From NCEH01 sp002257205 (lineage in GTDB: Bacteria > Pseudomonadota > Alphaproteobacteria > Rhizobiales > Xanthobacteraceae): a stretch of DNA of 64,000 bases. This document shows positions 17,084-25,823 of the stretch, piece by piece. Both the position numbers and the translations under genes were made by a program. Within the stretch, counting starts at the first letter, position 1, and the number at the start of each line of letters is the position of its first letter. A model generated the notes under the pieces. That model was not told the DNA's origin and ran no database searches. It was given only the letters and a program-made list of their open reading frames with translations. The stretch is taken from the NCBI RefSeq assembly GCF_043195105.1, contig NZ_JBAFWO010000010.1. The stretch is one strand, 5' to 3'.

Positions 17084-17970
17084 TTCGAGCGCCCTCCCGC
17101 ACCGGCAGGCCTAAGGGCCAGAATGAGAATGACCGAGACCCCCAGAGCGAGCGCAAGCAGGATGAAGGAGAGCACGCTGGCCTTGGCCCATTGGAACGTC
17201 TGAACCGCGTCGAACACAAGGCTCACCAGCAGCTTGAAGCGCGGGCCGCCCAGCAGCGAAACGGTGATGTAAGCGCTCAAGGTCAACAAGAAGACGAGCA
17301 GGGTTCCGGTCAGGACGCCGGGTGCGCTCAGCGGCAGGGTTATGTGCCAGAAGGTGCGCCACGGGGATGCCCCGAGCGATGCGGCGGCCTCGCGATAGCG
17401 ACGGTCTATGGTATTCAAGGCATTCAGGACGCTGATCACCATGTATGGTAGGAGGATCGTCATCAATCCGATGACGACTGCTTCTATGCTGAACAATATC
17501 CGCAAGGGCGGGCCGTCGTAGCCGACGGCCCGCAGGGAGGTGTTGAGCACCCCCGTCCGACCCAAAATGGCCATCCAGCCGTACGCGCGCACCACGTTGC
17601 TGACCATCAGCGGAAAGAGGAACAGCAGAAGGAACCAGGTTCTCGTCTGCGGCTTCAGGGATTCCATCTTGTATGCGGCCGCATAGCCGATGATGAGGGC
17701 AATCAGAACGATGCCCAGGCCGGAGCCGAGAGTGCGGACGATGACACCGAGATAATATCCATCCGACAGGATGTCGGTGTAGTTCGCAAATGTCCAATCC
17801 GCACCGATGAACGCGGTCGGATCCGGGGTCTTCAGACCGGCCACGAAAAGGTAGAGGATCGGTAGCGCAAAGAATACGAGGAGATATGCGATCGGCGGCG
17901 CGCCCAAGAAGGCGGCTTGACGATAGGCACGCAGATCCGATCTATCCTTTATCGGTATCGGCTTTTTCAT
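17080..17970 (-). CDS. ABC importer permease, PotB type
   Basis: 296 residues. The ATG at 17970 lies 2 nt after the ATPase stop (TAGTGATG arrangement); a longer frame upstream would overlap the ATPase. Six membrane segments start with AYLLVFFALPILYLFVAGLK. The coupling motif is AAASLGASPWRTFWHITLPL, then SAPGVLTGTLLVFLLTLSAY. Arrangement and sequence match PotB-like subunits of polyamine-type importers. Tight packing on both sides indicates a single transcript 19202 to 13293. Confidence 0.9.
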   Translation of the reverse strand: MKKPIPIKDRSDLRAYRQAAFLGAPPIAYLLVFFALPILYLFVAGLKTPDPTAFIGADWTFANYTDILSDGYYLGVIVRTLGSGLGIVLIALIIGYAAAYKMESLKPQTRTWFLLLFLFPLMVSNVVRAYGWMAILGRTGVLNTSLRAVGYDGPPLRILFSIEAVVIGLMTILLPYMVISVLNALNTIDRRYREAAASLGASPWRTFWHITLPLSAPGVLTGTLLVFLLTLSAYITVSLLGGPRFKLLVSLVFDAVQTFQWAKASVLSFILLALALGVSVILILALRPAGAGGRSK

Positions 17971-17972
17971 CA

Positions 17973-19202
17973 CTAGACTTTCGAGGCGGTGGCGCGCAGG
18001 GGAATAACGCTCGCGGGATCGAACATCGGCTTCACCCAATGGTCGCGCTCGATTTCAGCTTCAGCGCTTGTGTTCGCCGATACGACCACCAGAGGCACTT
18101 CGCCGCTTCTGGAGATCGCAATTTGTCGATGAGCACCGCGATAAACCACGTCCGTTACCTGGTAGGCTCCCGCGTCCAGGGATGACGACCGCACGAGGCC
18201 AATGCGTTCCGGCCGCAGCGAAACCGGCAAGCGCTGGCCTGCTGCCACACCGCAAGGAGGAAGGGAGATGTCCCGGTCGAGCACGCGGATCCGCGTTGCC
18301 GTCGCGGACGTCTCAGTGACCAGTCCATTCAGGATGTTGCTTGCGCCGAGGAAGCGAGCGACGAATTCCGTTTCCGGCCGTTCGTAAACCTCGGCTGGCG
18401 AACCCTTCTGTTCGATGCGGCCGGCATTCATGACGACGACGATATCCGACATGGTCAGCGCCTCTTCCTGATCATGCGTGACGAAAATCGCCGTGATGCC
18501 CAATTGTCTTTGCAGGTTACGCAATTCGGTCTGCATCTCTTCGCGCAAGGACTTGTCCAGAGCGGCCAAGGATTCATCAAGCAGCAGGACCCCGGGCTTG
18601 AACACGACCGCGCGCGCCAGTGCGACGCGCTGCTGCTGCCCGCCGGACAGCTGCTTGGGGTAACGATCCGCAAACGGCGTCAGCTTCACGAGCGAAAGCG
18701 TGCGCTCGACCAAGGGCTTGCGGTCGGGCTTCGGGATGCCGCGCATTCGCAAGCCGAAATCCACGTTCGCCGCCACGGTCATGTGGGGGAATAAGGCGTA
18801 ACTCTGGAAAACCATCCCCAGGTCGCGCCGATAGGGCGGAACATTGGTGACGTCTTCGCCACGGACGTAAACGCGGCCGGCGGTCGGCGTCTCGAAACCC
18901 GCAATCAGGCGCAGACACGAAGTCTTGCCGCAGCCACTGGGCCCAAGGAGCGAGACGAATTGCCCTGCCGGCACCTCCAGAGACAGATCGTGGACCGCAA
19001 CGAAGCTTCCGTATGCCTTTGTCACATCGCGAAGCGTGACGGAGGCCGCCCGAGCACCCGAGAGAGCAGGTTTGACATTCTCGCTCACCGAAGGTGCTCT
19101 CGCCTGTGCGCGCTTAGAAATCGCATGTTTCACCTCTGGTTTGTTGCTTATCGAATTTACTTCCGGCACGTCATGTCCACAGTTGACAGTTTGTGCCAGC
19201 AT
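17973..19202 (-). CDS. ABC importer ATP-binding protein, PotA type
   Basis: 409 residues. A 50-residue N-terminal extension without recognisable fold precedes VTLRDVTKAYGSFVAVHDLS. Walker A is GPSGCGKTS, Q-loop MVFQSYALFPHMTV, signature LSGGQQQR, Walker B LLLDESLAALD and switch FVTHDQEEALTMSD. The usual DEP of Walker B is DES here; the catalytic Glu remains. The C-terminal 110 residues form the TOBE regulatory domain (RPERIGLV). First gene of the operon. The start at 19202 has no strong ribosome-binding site, so an internal start nearer the ATPase core is possible. Confidence 0.88.
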   Translation of the reverse strand: MLAQTVNCGHDVPEVNSISNKPEVKHAISKRAQARAPSVSENVKPALSGARAASVTLRDVTKAYGSFVAVHDLSLEVPAGQFVSLLGPSGCGKTSCLRLIAGFETPTAGRVYVRGEDVTNVPPYRRDLGMVFQSYALFPHMTVAANVDFGLRMRGIPKPDRKPLVERTLSLVKLTPFADRYPKQLSGGQQQRVALARAVVFKPGVLLLDESLAALDKSLREEMQTELRNLQRQLGITAIFVTHDQEEALTMSDIVVVMNAGRIEQKGSPAEVYERPETEFVARFLGASNILNGLVTETSATATRIRVLDRDISLPPCGVAAGQRLPVSLRPERIGLVRSSSLDAGAYQVTDVVYRGAHRQIAISRSGEVPLVVVSANTSAEAEIERDHWVKPMFDPASVIPLRATASKV

Positions 19203-19745
19203 GGCGCGTTCTTATCTTCGGCCAGTCTATTTCCAGACCTCCTGCATATGCAGGATACACGCGCAGTGCAGACGAACCACTTCGGGCACCCGAGCTTTTT
19301 GACGGTGATTTGTGCCTTCGGTTCCCCAACCGATATTTTTGTGCGGAAGTACTGATTTATTTTATTTCTTGATACAGAAAACAATAGCGTTGGAAATCAT
19401 CTCTTGGCGCGTAGGAAGACGACGACGTGGTTGTACAAATGCGACATGATGTGGCGCCTCCCCACCCCGCATGCGGAGACGGGCTTCGGTTCAGGTATGG
19501 CAGGCGCAGATGTGCGTGCTGGAATAGGCGTGCCCGTCGACAGCGAGACGCCAAGAGGGATACCGGCGTGACTATGTCGGATTTTGCGGAAGGAGCCTGA
19601 TCGGAGCGGGCTCGCGGCGCGCGCGTCGGTGGCCGCCCCGTCGCCAGGCAGGGCACTCGAGAAGCGGGTCTCCATCACCGGCAGTGATGGATGCCTCCGG
19701 ATTGCTGGAAGTTACATGCCAAGGGGAGATGACGGCGGACCGCGC
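19203..19745. other. Intergenic region upstream of the PotA-type operon, no gene seen
   Basis: 543 nt between the XRE-cupin stop and the PotA-type start, both on the minus strand. A short AT-rich patch at 19345-19385 (TTTATTTTATTTCTTGATAC) is the likely promoter area for the operon. The rest is GC-rich with short frames that show no family resemblance. Confidence 0.4.
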
Positions 19746-20372
19746 TCAATAATGCGGCGGCGTAATGACCCAGACAATCTGGCAGGGAACATCGCCGGGA
19801 TTGGCGCAACGATGCACCTCGGTGCTCCGGAACGAAAAACTATCCCCCTCTTCGATCCGGAAATGGCGGTCGCCGACCCACAGGTCCATCGTCCCGGCGA
19901 CGACCAAGCCCGCTTCAGCGCCGTCATGGGTATAATTCCCGCTATCTGCTCCGGGTGCGATTGTGCTGAGCAAAAATTCTAGAGGTCCGCTCAAATTGGG
20001 CGACAGAAGCTCTTCAACAATTCCAAGGCCGGTAAATGTCAGCTTCCGTCGATTCGACTTGCGCACGACAATATCGCGCTCATCGAGTGGGGTATCTGGC
20101 ATGGACTGGAAAAACCAGTTCATATGAACACCCAGGGCATCGCTGATCTGGCGTAGAACGCCGATAGGAAGCTTGGAACGGTTGCGTTCGATTTGGCTCA
20201 GGTAACCGACCGAGACGCCAACTTTATTCGCAATATCCTGCAGTGTAAGGCCCTTGATTTTCCGCAACTCGCGAATTTGCTCTCCAATCAAGACGTCCTC
20301 TTGATCGCCGGCGCGCACGTCCGTCAGGCGTTGCTGCTCAGACACAGTTTCCGATTGATGGCGTTTCAACAT
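19746..20372 (-). CDS. XRE-cupin transcriptional regulator
   Basis: 208 residues. Residues 29-83 are a helix-turn-helix of Cro/CI type: IGEQIRELRKIKGLTLQDIA, NKVGVSVGYLSQIERNRSKL. The C-terminal half is a cupin: YTHDGAEAGLVVAGTMDLWV, FRIEEGDSFSFRSTEVHRCA. This architecture (PuuR/SutR-like) is common for regulators of amine and amino-acid catabolism; the cupin may bind the inducer. It follows the aldolase gene of the next operon after 170 nt and precedes the PotA-type operon, so either could be its target. Confidence 0.88.
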   Translation of the reverse strand: MLKRHQSETVSEQQRLTDVRAGDQEDVLIGEQIRELRKIKGLTLQDIANKVGVSVGYLSQIERNRSKLPIGVLRQISDALGVHMNWFFQSMPDTPLDERDIVVRKSNRRKLTFTGLGIVEELLSPNLSGPLEFLLSTIAPGADSGNYTHDGAEAGLVVAGTMDLWVGDRHFRIEEGDSFSFRSTEVHRCANPGDVPCQIVWVITPPHY

Positions 20373-20542
20373 TATGCGTCCGTCAAATCACGATGGTGCC
20401 GGCTGCGTCCAGGCACCGCCAGGAGCAAGGACTTTCCAAAAGAAAGCCGTAGATTGAAATACACCTATCACATTGGCAACCGCATTGCGCCACATGGCCA
20501 GCGAAGCCGTCCACGGCGCCTGCCTTGCGACACTTGCTTCGC

Positions 20543-21331
20543 CTACGCAAAATGGGACCTAAACTGCTCGACCCTGGCATGTGCAGCTTTCATGAGAAGG
20601 CTTTGGTCGCTATCGACAAGAAATAGGCTGACCCCGTGTGAACGCCACGCCGCCGCTGTGGCAAGGTCGGGCAGGGAGAGGCCGAGAAAAAGCCCCGCCT
20701 TTCGCGCCTCCACACACACACCCTCAATCGCATCCGTCACAGCCCGCGCCGAGGGAGAGGCTTCGCCCATTGCCAGCGACAAGCCGATGCTGCCCAGGAA
20801 CACCCCATCCAGGCCAGGCAGAGTGCAGATTTTGGCCGCGTTCTGCACACCCGGAGGTTCGTCGATCTGTGCGAAAATGAGCAAACGTTCAGCGGCTTCG
20901 GTCTTGAAATCGGTCCACGAGATACTTCGATACCGCGATGCCCGACTCACTCCCGCATAGGCGCGCTCCACTGCCGGCCCACGCGCGAATCGCGTCGCCT
21001 CCGCAATTTCGCCGGGCGCAGCGGCGTGCGGCAACACGATACCATCTACGCCGACGGAAAGAGCGTGATGAATGTCGCTGCGATTGAAATCCGCCAAGCG
21101 AGCGAGAACCGGCAATCCGCCGGCCCTTGCTGTGAACACACATCTGCTGAGGGACGCGCGATCAAAGGCGCCGTGCTCGATATCCATGAAAACAACATCG
21201 ATCGGGCTAAGCGCCAACGCTTCGTAGACTTCGCTCGCGTCCAGCCGCGTAAACAGGCCGCAGAGGTTTTCGCCGGCGGCAAGCCGCTGTTTCAGTGCCA
21301 GGCGTTTGTCGGGTGAAAGGTTCGATGACAT
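20543..21331 (-). CDS. HpcH/HpaI-family aldolase
   Basis: 262 residues. The ATG follows AGGAGGT with good spacing and lies 20 nt after the GGT-like gene. Class II pyruvate/2-oxoacid aldolase fold: DVVFMDIEHGAFDRASLSRC, GLPVLARLADFNRSDIHHAL, VGVDGIVLPHAAAPGE and FAQIDEPPGVQNAAKI with the metal-binding Glu, then LDGVFLG with the metal Asp. The conserved GPxDLS stretch that follows is changed to GSIGLSLAMG, so activity or specificity may differ. It would cleave a 4-hydroxy-2-oxo acid formed from the transported compound. It is the last gene of the operon starting at 25823. Confidence 0.85.
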   Translation of the reverse strand: MSSNLSPDKRLALKQRLAAGENLCGLFTRLDASEVYEALALSPIDVVFMDIEHGAFDRASLSRCVFTARAGGLPVLARLADFNRSDIHHALSVGVDGIVLPHAAAPGEIAEATRFARGPAVERAYAGVSRASRYRSISWTDFKTEAAERLLIFAQIDEPPGVQNAAKICTLPGLDGVFLGSIGLSLAMGEASPSARAVTDAIEGVCVEARKAGLFLGLSLPDLATAAAWRSHGVSLFLVDSDQSLLMKAAHARVEQFRSHFA

Positions 21332-21351
21332 CCGAAGTAACCTCCTCGCAG

Positions 21352-23118
21352 CTACCAGCCGAGCGCATAGGCGGCCGCGCGCCGCGGATCGGCCGACGCC
21401 TCAAGCTTTCTGCCATGCGGATCGCGCCGTACGAGACAAACGCCGCCCGCCCGCCACAGGCGCTCGGGCCATACGACGACTTCGTGCCCCAGATCCGACA
21501 AGCCCTGGAGCGTTTCAAACGGTAAGCGGCCTTCTACGCACAATCGCCCTGGGAATGCAGCATGGGGCGCAAAGGAATCCGGGTGGCTGTAGGTGATGAA
21601 GCGCGGAGCCTCGACGGCACTCTGGGGATCCATTCCGAAGATGATCAGGTTCAGCAGCACCTGCAGCACCGCTTGGACCTGGCTATCGCCTCCGGGACTG
21701 CCGATCGGCATCACCGTGCCGTCAGGACGGGTGACCATGACGGGGTTGGGGGTGAGACGCGGTCTCTTGCCCGGCGCCACGCAGGAGGGGTGCTTCGGGT
21801 CGCCCCAGGACTGCGAGCCTCGGGACGAGGGCGCGAGCCCCGTTCCAGGCACCACCATGGTATCGCTGGCAACATCGCTCGGTGTGATGGCGATGGCGTT
21901 GCCGTGGCGATCCACCACCGTGACGATAGAGGTGTCGAACGGCCCGGCCTCGTTGAGCGGACCCGCCTGTGTCGAAGGCATCTTCGGGATTTCGCGCCCG
22001 AGCCCATTGGGGGGAAGTTCCGGCCAGGCCGTGTCTGGCCGGATCAATTCCCGCCGAGAGGCTGCGTAATCCTGCGACAAGAGAATCTCGGCGGGGACGT
22101 CCACGAAATCCGGATCGCCATAGAACGCTTCGCGATCCGCAAAAGTCAGCTTCAACGCCTCGGCGACATGGTGGATATAGGCAACCGAATTGTGCCCCAT
22201 CGCCATGAGATCGAAGCCGGACAAGAGGTTGATCGCCTGGATCAGGGCCGGCCCTTGGCACCAGAAGCCGCAGGTATGGACGATGTGGCCCGCCATACCC
22301 GTACGCAAGGCGGGCGCAGTCTTCACCTGGAAATCCGCCATGTCCTGCGCGGTCAAGAAGCCGCCGTGCTCTTCCTGGGTCGCGATGATCGCGCGCATGA
22401 TGTCGCCGCGATAAAACGCATTGTGCACGGCTTGGAGTCCGTCGAACCGGCTGCCCTCTTCGGCGAGAGCGGCGTGCTCCTGGTCGATCATATGGTGCAG
22501 GGTGCGGCCGAGGTCAGCCTGAATGAACAGTTCGCCCACCTCCGGGACCTTGCCGCCTGGCAGATAGATCTCGCGATTGGTGGGCCAGCGCTGGAGCTTC
22601 TGCTCCACGATAGCCAGTTGTTCGCGGAGAAAGGGATACATGAAGAAGCCTTCGGACGCGAAACACGCGGCGTAGGTGGCGACCTCGCCGAAAGACAGCG
22701 TGCCGTATCGCTTCAATGCTTCAAGATAAGCGGCGGGCGCCGCCGGCACCACCGTGCGCAGAGCCCCTTCGGGGATCTCTCCGGCATGATGTTCCTCATA
22801 GAAGGCACAAGTCGCCGCCTTGGGCCATGTGCCGAGGCCGTCGATCGTGATGGGGTCGTCGACGCCGGCCAGCTTGATGATCATGGGGGCGACGCCGGCC
22901 ACGTTCACCTGGTCGCTATGGACGACCGCAAGCACAAGACCGGCCGCGACGCCGGCATCTATGGCATTCCCGCCGCGTTCGAGGATCTGAAATGCCGCTT
23001 CGCTGGCCAGATAATGGCCCGTGGACACCGCGTGCGTGGCGCCGGTGATGACCGGGCGCCACGCCTTGAATGCACTTTCCTGCGCGATAATGGATTGTGA
23101 GACTGAATCAATAGACAT
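21352..23118 (-). CDS. Gamma-glutamyltransferase-like Ntn hydrolase (second copy)
   Basis: 588 residues, no signal peptide. The large-subunit motif ILERGGNAIDAGVAAGLVLA is standard, but the following segment, usually EPHSSGIGGG, reads VVHSDQVNVAGVAPMI. The nucleophile Thr is in GPFDTSIVTVVDRHGNAIAI, and GSPGGDSQVQAVLQ is present near the end. It is only distantly similar to the copy at 13293. It lies between an importer permease and an HpaI-like aldolase, so it probably removes a gamma-glutamyl or acyl group from the imported compound. Reaction not proven; acylase activity is an alternative. Confidence 0.86.
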   Translation of the reverse strand: MSIDSVSQSIIAQESAFKAWRPVITGATHAVSTGHYLASEAAFQILERGGNAIDAGVAAGLVLAVVHSDQVNVAGVAPMIIKLAGVDDPITIDGLGTWPKAATCAFYEEHHAGEIPEGALRTVVPAAPAAYLEALKRYGTLSFGEVATYAACFASEGFFMYPFLREQLAIVEQKLQRWPTNREIYLPGGKVPEVGELFIQADLGRTLHHMIDQEHAALAEEGSRFDGLQAVHNAFYRGDIMRAIIATQEEHGGFLTAQDMADFQVKTAPALRTGMAGHIVHTCGFWCQGPALIQAINLLSGFDLMAMGHNSVAYIHHVAEALKLTFADREAFYGDPDFVDVPAEILLSQDYAASRRELIRPDTAWPELPPNGLGREIPKMPSTQAGPLNEAGPFDTSIVTVVDRHGNAIAITPSDVASDTMVVPGTGLAPSSRGSQSWGDPKHPSCVAPGKRPRLTPNPVMVTRPDGTVMPIGSPGGDSQVQAVLQVLLNLIIFGMDPQSAVEAPRFITYSHPDSFAPHAAFPGRLCVEGRLPFETLQGLSDLGHEVVVWPERLWRAGGVCLVRRDPHGRKLEASADPRRAAAYALGW

Positions 23119-23169
23119 GACGTCCTCGTCCGTGAGTCGGAGATCAGATGAGGCAGCTGGAGATTCCGA

Positions 23170-23922
23170 TCACCGTTTCCAGCGAAGCACGTGCGCTTCG
23201 AACGCATTCAACGCCGAATTGACGATGACGCCGACGCTCGCCAGCAAGACGAGCCCGGCGAACACGCCGGGCGTATCGAAGATGCCGGACGCCTGCGCAA
23301 TCAGGAAACCGACCCCCCGGTTCGACGACATCAGTTCGCCCACCACCGTACCAATGAGGGCATAAGGTACCGAGACCTTCAGGCCGGCGAGCACCCATGA
23401 CATGGCAGAAGGCACCACCACATAACGCAGAAGGCGGCCTTCCCCGGCGCCCATGATGCGGAGCGCATTAAGGTGGACCACATTCACCTCGCGCACACCC
23501 GAATAGGTGTTCAAGAATACGAGGAAGAAGACGACGATGGCGCTCATGGCGATTTTCGACCCGATGCCGATGCCGAACCACATGATGATGAGCGGCGCGA
23601 GCGCGATCTTTGGAAGGCAATAAAGAGCCGTAATATAGGGACTTATGACGTCGGACAGAAACTGGCTGCGACCCATCACGAAACCGAAGCCGAAACCGCC
23701 GCACGCGCCGATGACAAACCCCACGCTCGTCGCATAAAGCGTATAGCTGAGATGAAGCACCAATATTCCGCTCTCGGCCCAGGAAACGAGTTTGAGCCAT
23801 ACGGCTGAGGGCGACGAGATGAAGAAGGGATCGATCAGCCGCCCCGACGCGAACTCCCAAAGTCCGATAAAGGTGACTCCAAGGAGGACCTGCAGGAACA
23901 GAACCCAAGCCCTATACGCCAT
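23170..23922 (-). CDS. ABC importer permease, SsuC/TauC type (second module)
   Basis: 250 residues, six membrane segments, AGAGGT before the ATG. MAYRAWVLFLQVLLGVTFIG begins the first segment. The coupling loop is LRIMGAGEGRLLRYVVVPSA, followed by PYALIGTVVGELMSSNRGVG. It is strongly similar to the permease at 7360-8148. It follows its ATPase by 29 nt and precedes the GGT-like gene by 51 nt. Confidence 0.9.
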   Translation of the reverse strand: MAYRAWVLFLQVLLGVTFIGLWEFASGRLIDPFFISSPSAVWLKLVSWAESGILVLHLSYTLYATSVGFVIGACGGFGFGFVMGRSQFLSDVISPYITALYCLPKIALAPLIIMWFGIGIGSKIAMSAIVVFFLVFLNTYSGVREVNVVHLNALRIMGAGEGRLLRYVVVPSAMSWVLAGLKVSVPYALIGTVVGELMSSNRGVGFLIAQASGIFDTPGVFAGLVLLASVGVIVNSALNAFEAHVLRWKR

Positions 23923-23951
23923 TGATTTAACCTCTGAATACAGTTTAGCGG

Positions 23952-24716
23952 CTAGTTGGTCGAAATTTCCGGCGCAAGCTGGTTCCAGAGGTCCTCGTAA
24001 ATTTCCTGAAATTCGCTGTGGAAGCGGGCGCGGAATACGTCCCGGGGCCGGCTCAATGGTATCGACCGCTCCGCCTTGATGTGTCCCGGCCGCGCTGAAA
24101 AAATAATGATTCGATCCGCCAAGGCAATCGCCTCACTCAGATCATGGGTAACGAACACAAATGTTTTGTGTGATGCTTCGTGAAGCTGAAGAATTTCATT
24201 CTGCATGACCATTTTAAGCTGAGCGTCGAGGGCTCCGAATGGCTCATCCATGAGAATGGTCTCTGGATCGTAGGCGAGAACCTGTGCCAGCGCGACGCGC
24301 TTTCTCATCCCGCCGGACAATTCGTTTGGATAGGATTTGGCGAAATCCGACAGGCCGACCGAAGCGAGAAGCTGTTCGACGCGCTTGCGCCTCTTCGTCG
24401 GCTGTGCGCCCCTCAATTTCAGCGGGAGTTCCACATTCTCGAAAGCCGTACGCCACGGAAGCAGGCTTTCCGCTTGCGTCATATAGCCGACATTGGTATT
24501 CGGCCGCGTCACATTGATCCCCTGGTGAGAAATCACGCCCGTACTCGGCGTGATGAGGCCGCCAATCATGTTCAGCAGCGTCGATTTTCCGCACCCGCTC
24601 GGGCCGACAAAGGCGACGAACTCCCCCTTCTCTATGCGCAGATCCACCGGCAGCAGGACTTCGCGCGGCCCCTCTTTTGTGGGAAATGTCTTCGAGACAT
24701 TGGAAACCGTAATCAT
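23952..24716 (-). CDS. ABC importer ATP-binding protein, SsuB/TauB type (second module)
   Basis: 254 residues from the ATG at 24716 (MITVSNVSKTFPTKEGPREV). A GTG at 24758 would add 14 residues and sits next to AAGAAG, so the start is uncertain. Walker A GPSGCGKST, Q-loop YMTQAESLLPWRT, signature LSGGMRKR, Walker B ILMDEPFGALD, switch FVTHDLSEA. It energises the permease at 23170 for the binding protein at 24765. Close paralogue of the ATPase at 8160, sharing SVGLSDFAKSYPN-type sequence. Confidence 0.9.
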   Translation of the reverse strand: MITVSNVSKTFPTKEGPREVLLPVDLRIEKGEFVAFVGPSGCGKSTLLNMIGGLITPSTGVISHQGINVTRPNTNVGYMTQAESLLPWRTAFENVELPLKLRGAQPTKRRKRVEQLLASVGLSDFAKSYPNELSGGMRKRVALAQVLAYDPETILMDEPFGALDAQLKMVMQNEILQLHEASHKTFVFVTHDLSEAIALADRIIIFSARPGHIKAERSIPLSRPRDVFRARFHSEFQEIYEDLWNQLAPEISTN

Positions 24717-24764
24717 CGCCCGACTGCCCTCTCCCCGGTGACCATGATTGAACGTCACGGCTTC

Positions 24765-25823
24765 TTATTTTTTATCGCTGGCGTCCGCGATCTGCGGATC
24801 GACCACATTCATGAAGGCAAATCCGTCGGGTATGCGCGGGTCTCGCTTCGCAAGCGTCTGCTTGTGCATAAATTCTATATTCCGGAGAAACTGATCTTCC
24901 GTGATGCGGGGGTTATTCATGTATATTTTGGAATTATTGGCAAAGGCGCGCGCAAACAGGGTGGCTTCGAGGTCGGGAAAAAATTCGCGTGCCCATTGCT
25001 CGAAGGATGCGGGATCCTGCGAGATAGAAATCAGACTCTGGTTCAACCCTCGATAATAGGCAACGAGATCCGCCGGGCGTTCCTTGATCAACCGATCGCT
25101 GGTGGCGACCGCGATATAGAGGAAGTCTTCGAAGAAAGGCGGAGGCGCGGTGGCCATGTCGAAAAGATAGGCCCCCTCGAATTTTGCAACCGCCAAATCC
25201 GATGTCGGAGACGATAATCCAAAACCATCGACCGCACCCTGCTTGAACGCCGCCAGCATCGCGGCGCCCCCGCCCCGCACGGGGACGAGTTGAACGTCTT
25301 TCTCCGGGTCCAGCCCATGCTCGCATAACAGGAAGCGAAACAGCGAGTCCGGAGCGCCCCCCGCGCCCGTGGTCGCCAGTTTCAACCCCTTCAAGGCGGC
25401 GACACGCTCCGCGACGGGCGACAATAGGGTCACCCCCCGTTCCTTCATGAGTGAGGCCCGAACGATGATGTTGCTGGCATATTTATTGACCATGCCGGCA
25501 ATCAGCTTTAACGGCTGACCTTGCATCTGCACCCGCATCGCCTGATCGGGCGGCGTAAGCACGATATCGGCGGCCCGGCTCAGCAGAGCATCGATATTAG
25601 GGGCCTTTTCAGTCGCAACGACCGTGACTTCCAGATTTTGTACTTTGAAGAAGCCCTTCGCGATGCCGTAATCTTCCGGCGCCCAAAGCCACGATTTCGA
25701 GGTGGAGCGAAAGCTTGTTAATTGTGCCGGGGCTGCAGCCAGGGCGGGCCTCCCAATCACCGTGGAGGCCGCTCCGCAGGCCATCCCAGCCAGTACCGCT
25801 CGCCTACTGATGGTGTTTGGCAT
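24765..25823 (-). CDS. ABC importer substrate-binding protein, NMT1/SsuA type (second module)
   Basis: 352 residues. ATG at 25823 with GAGGGACAATAAG upstream. Tat-type signal SRRAVLAGMACGAASTVIGR, then PALAAAPA. The mature part begins LTSFRSTSKSWLWAPEDYGI, AKGFFKVQNLEVTVVATEK. RGGGAAMLAAFKQGAVDGFG corresponds to GGGGNMLAAFGQKRIDGYAL in the paralogue at 6272. It heads an operon of binding protein, ATPase, permease, GGT-like and HpaI-like genes. It is divergent from the flavoprotein gene at 26337, across a 513-nt AT-rich region with repeated motifs. Ligand unknown. Confidence 0.87.
   Translation of the reverse strand: MPNTISRRAVLAGMACGAASTVIGRPALAAAPAQLTSFRSTSKSWLWAPEDYGIAKGFFKVQNLEVTVVATEKAPNIDALLSRAADIVLTPPDQAMRVQMQGQPLKLIAGMVNKYASNIIVRASLMKERGVTLLSPVAERVAALKGLKLATTGAGGAPDSLFRFLLCEHGLDPEKDVQLVPVRGGGAAMLAAFKQGAVDGFGLSSPTSDLAVAKFEGAYLFDMATAPPPFFEDFLYIAVATSDRLIKERPADLVAYYRGLNQSLISISQDPASFEQWAREFFPDLEATLFARAFANNSKIYMNNPRITEDQFLRNIEFMHKQTLAKRDPRIPDGFAFMNVVDPQIADASDKK

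Noticed and set aside
21562..23100. Long plus-strand frame opposite the second GGT-like gene
   Set aside because: Antisense shadow; His/Arg/Gly-rich without any domain, while the minus strand has a full GGT family match.
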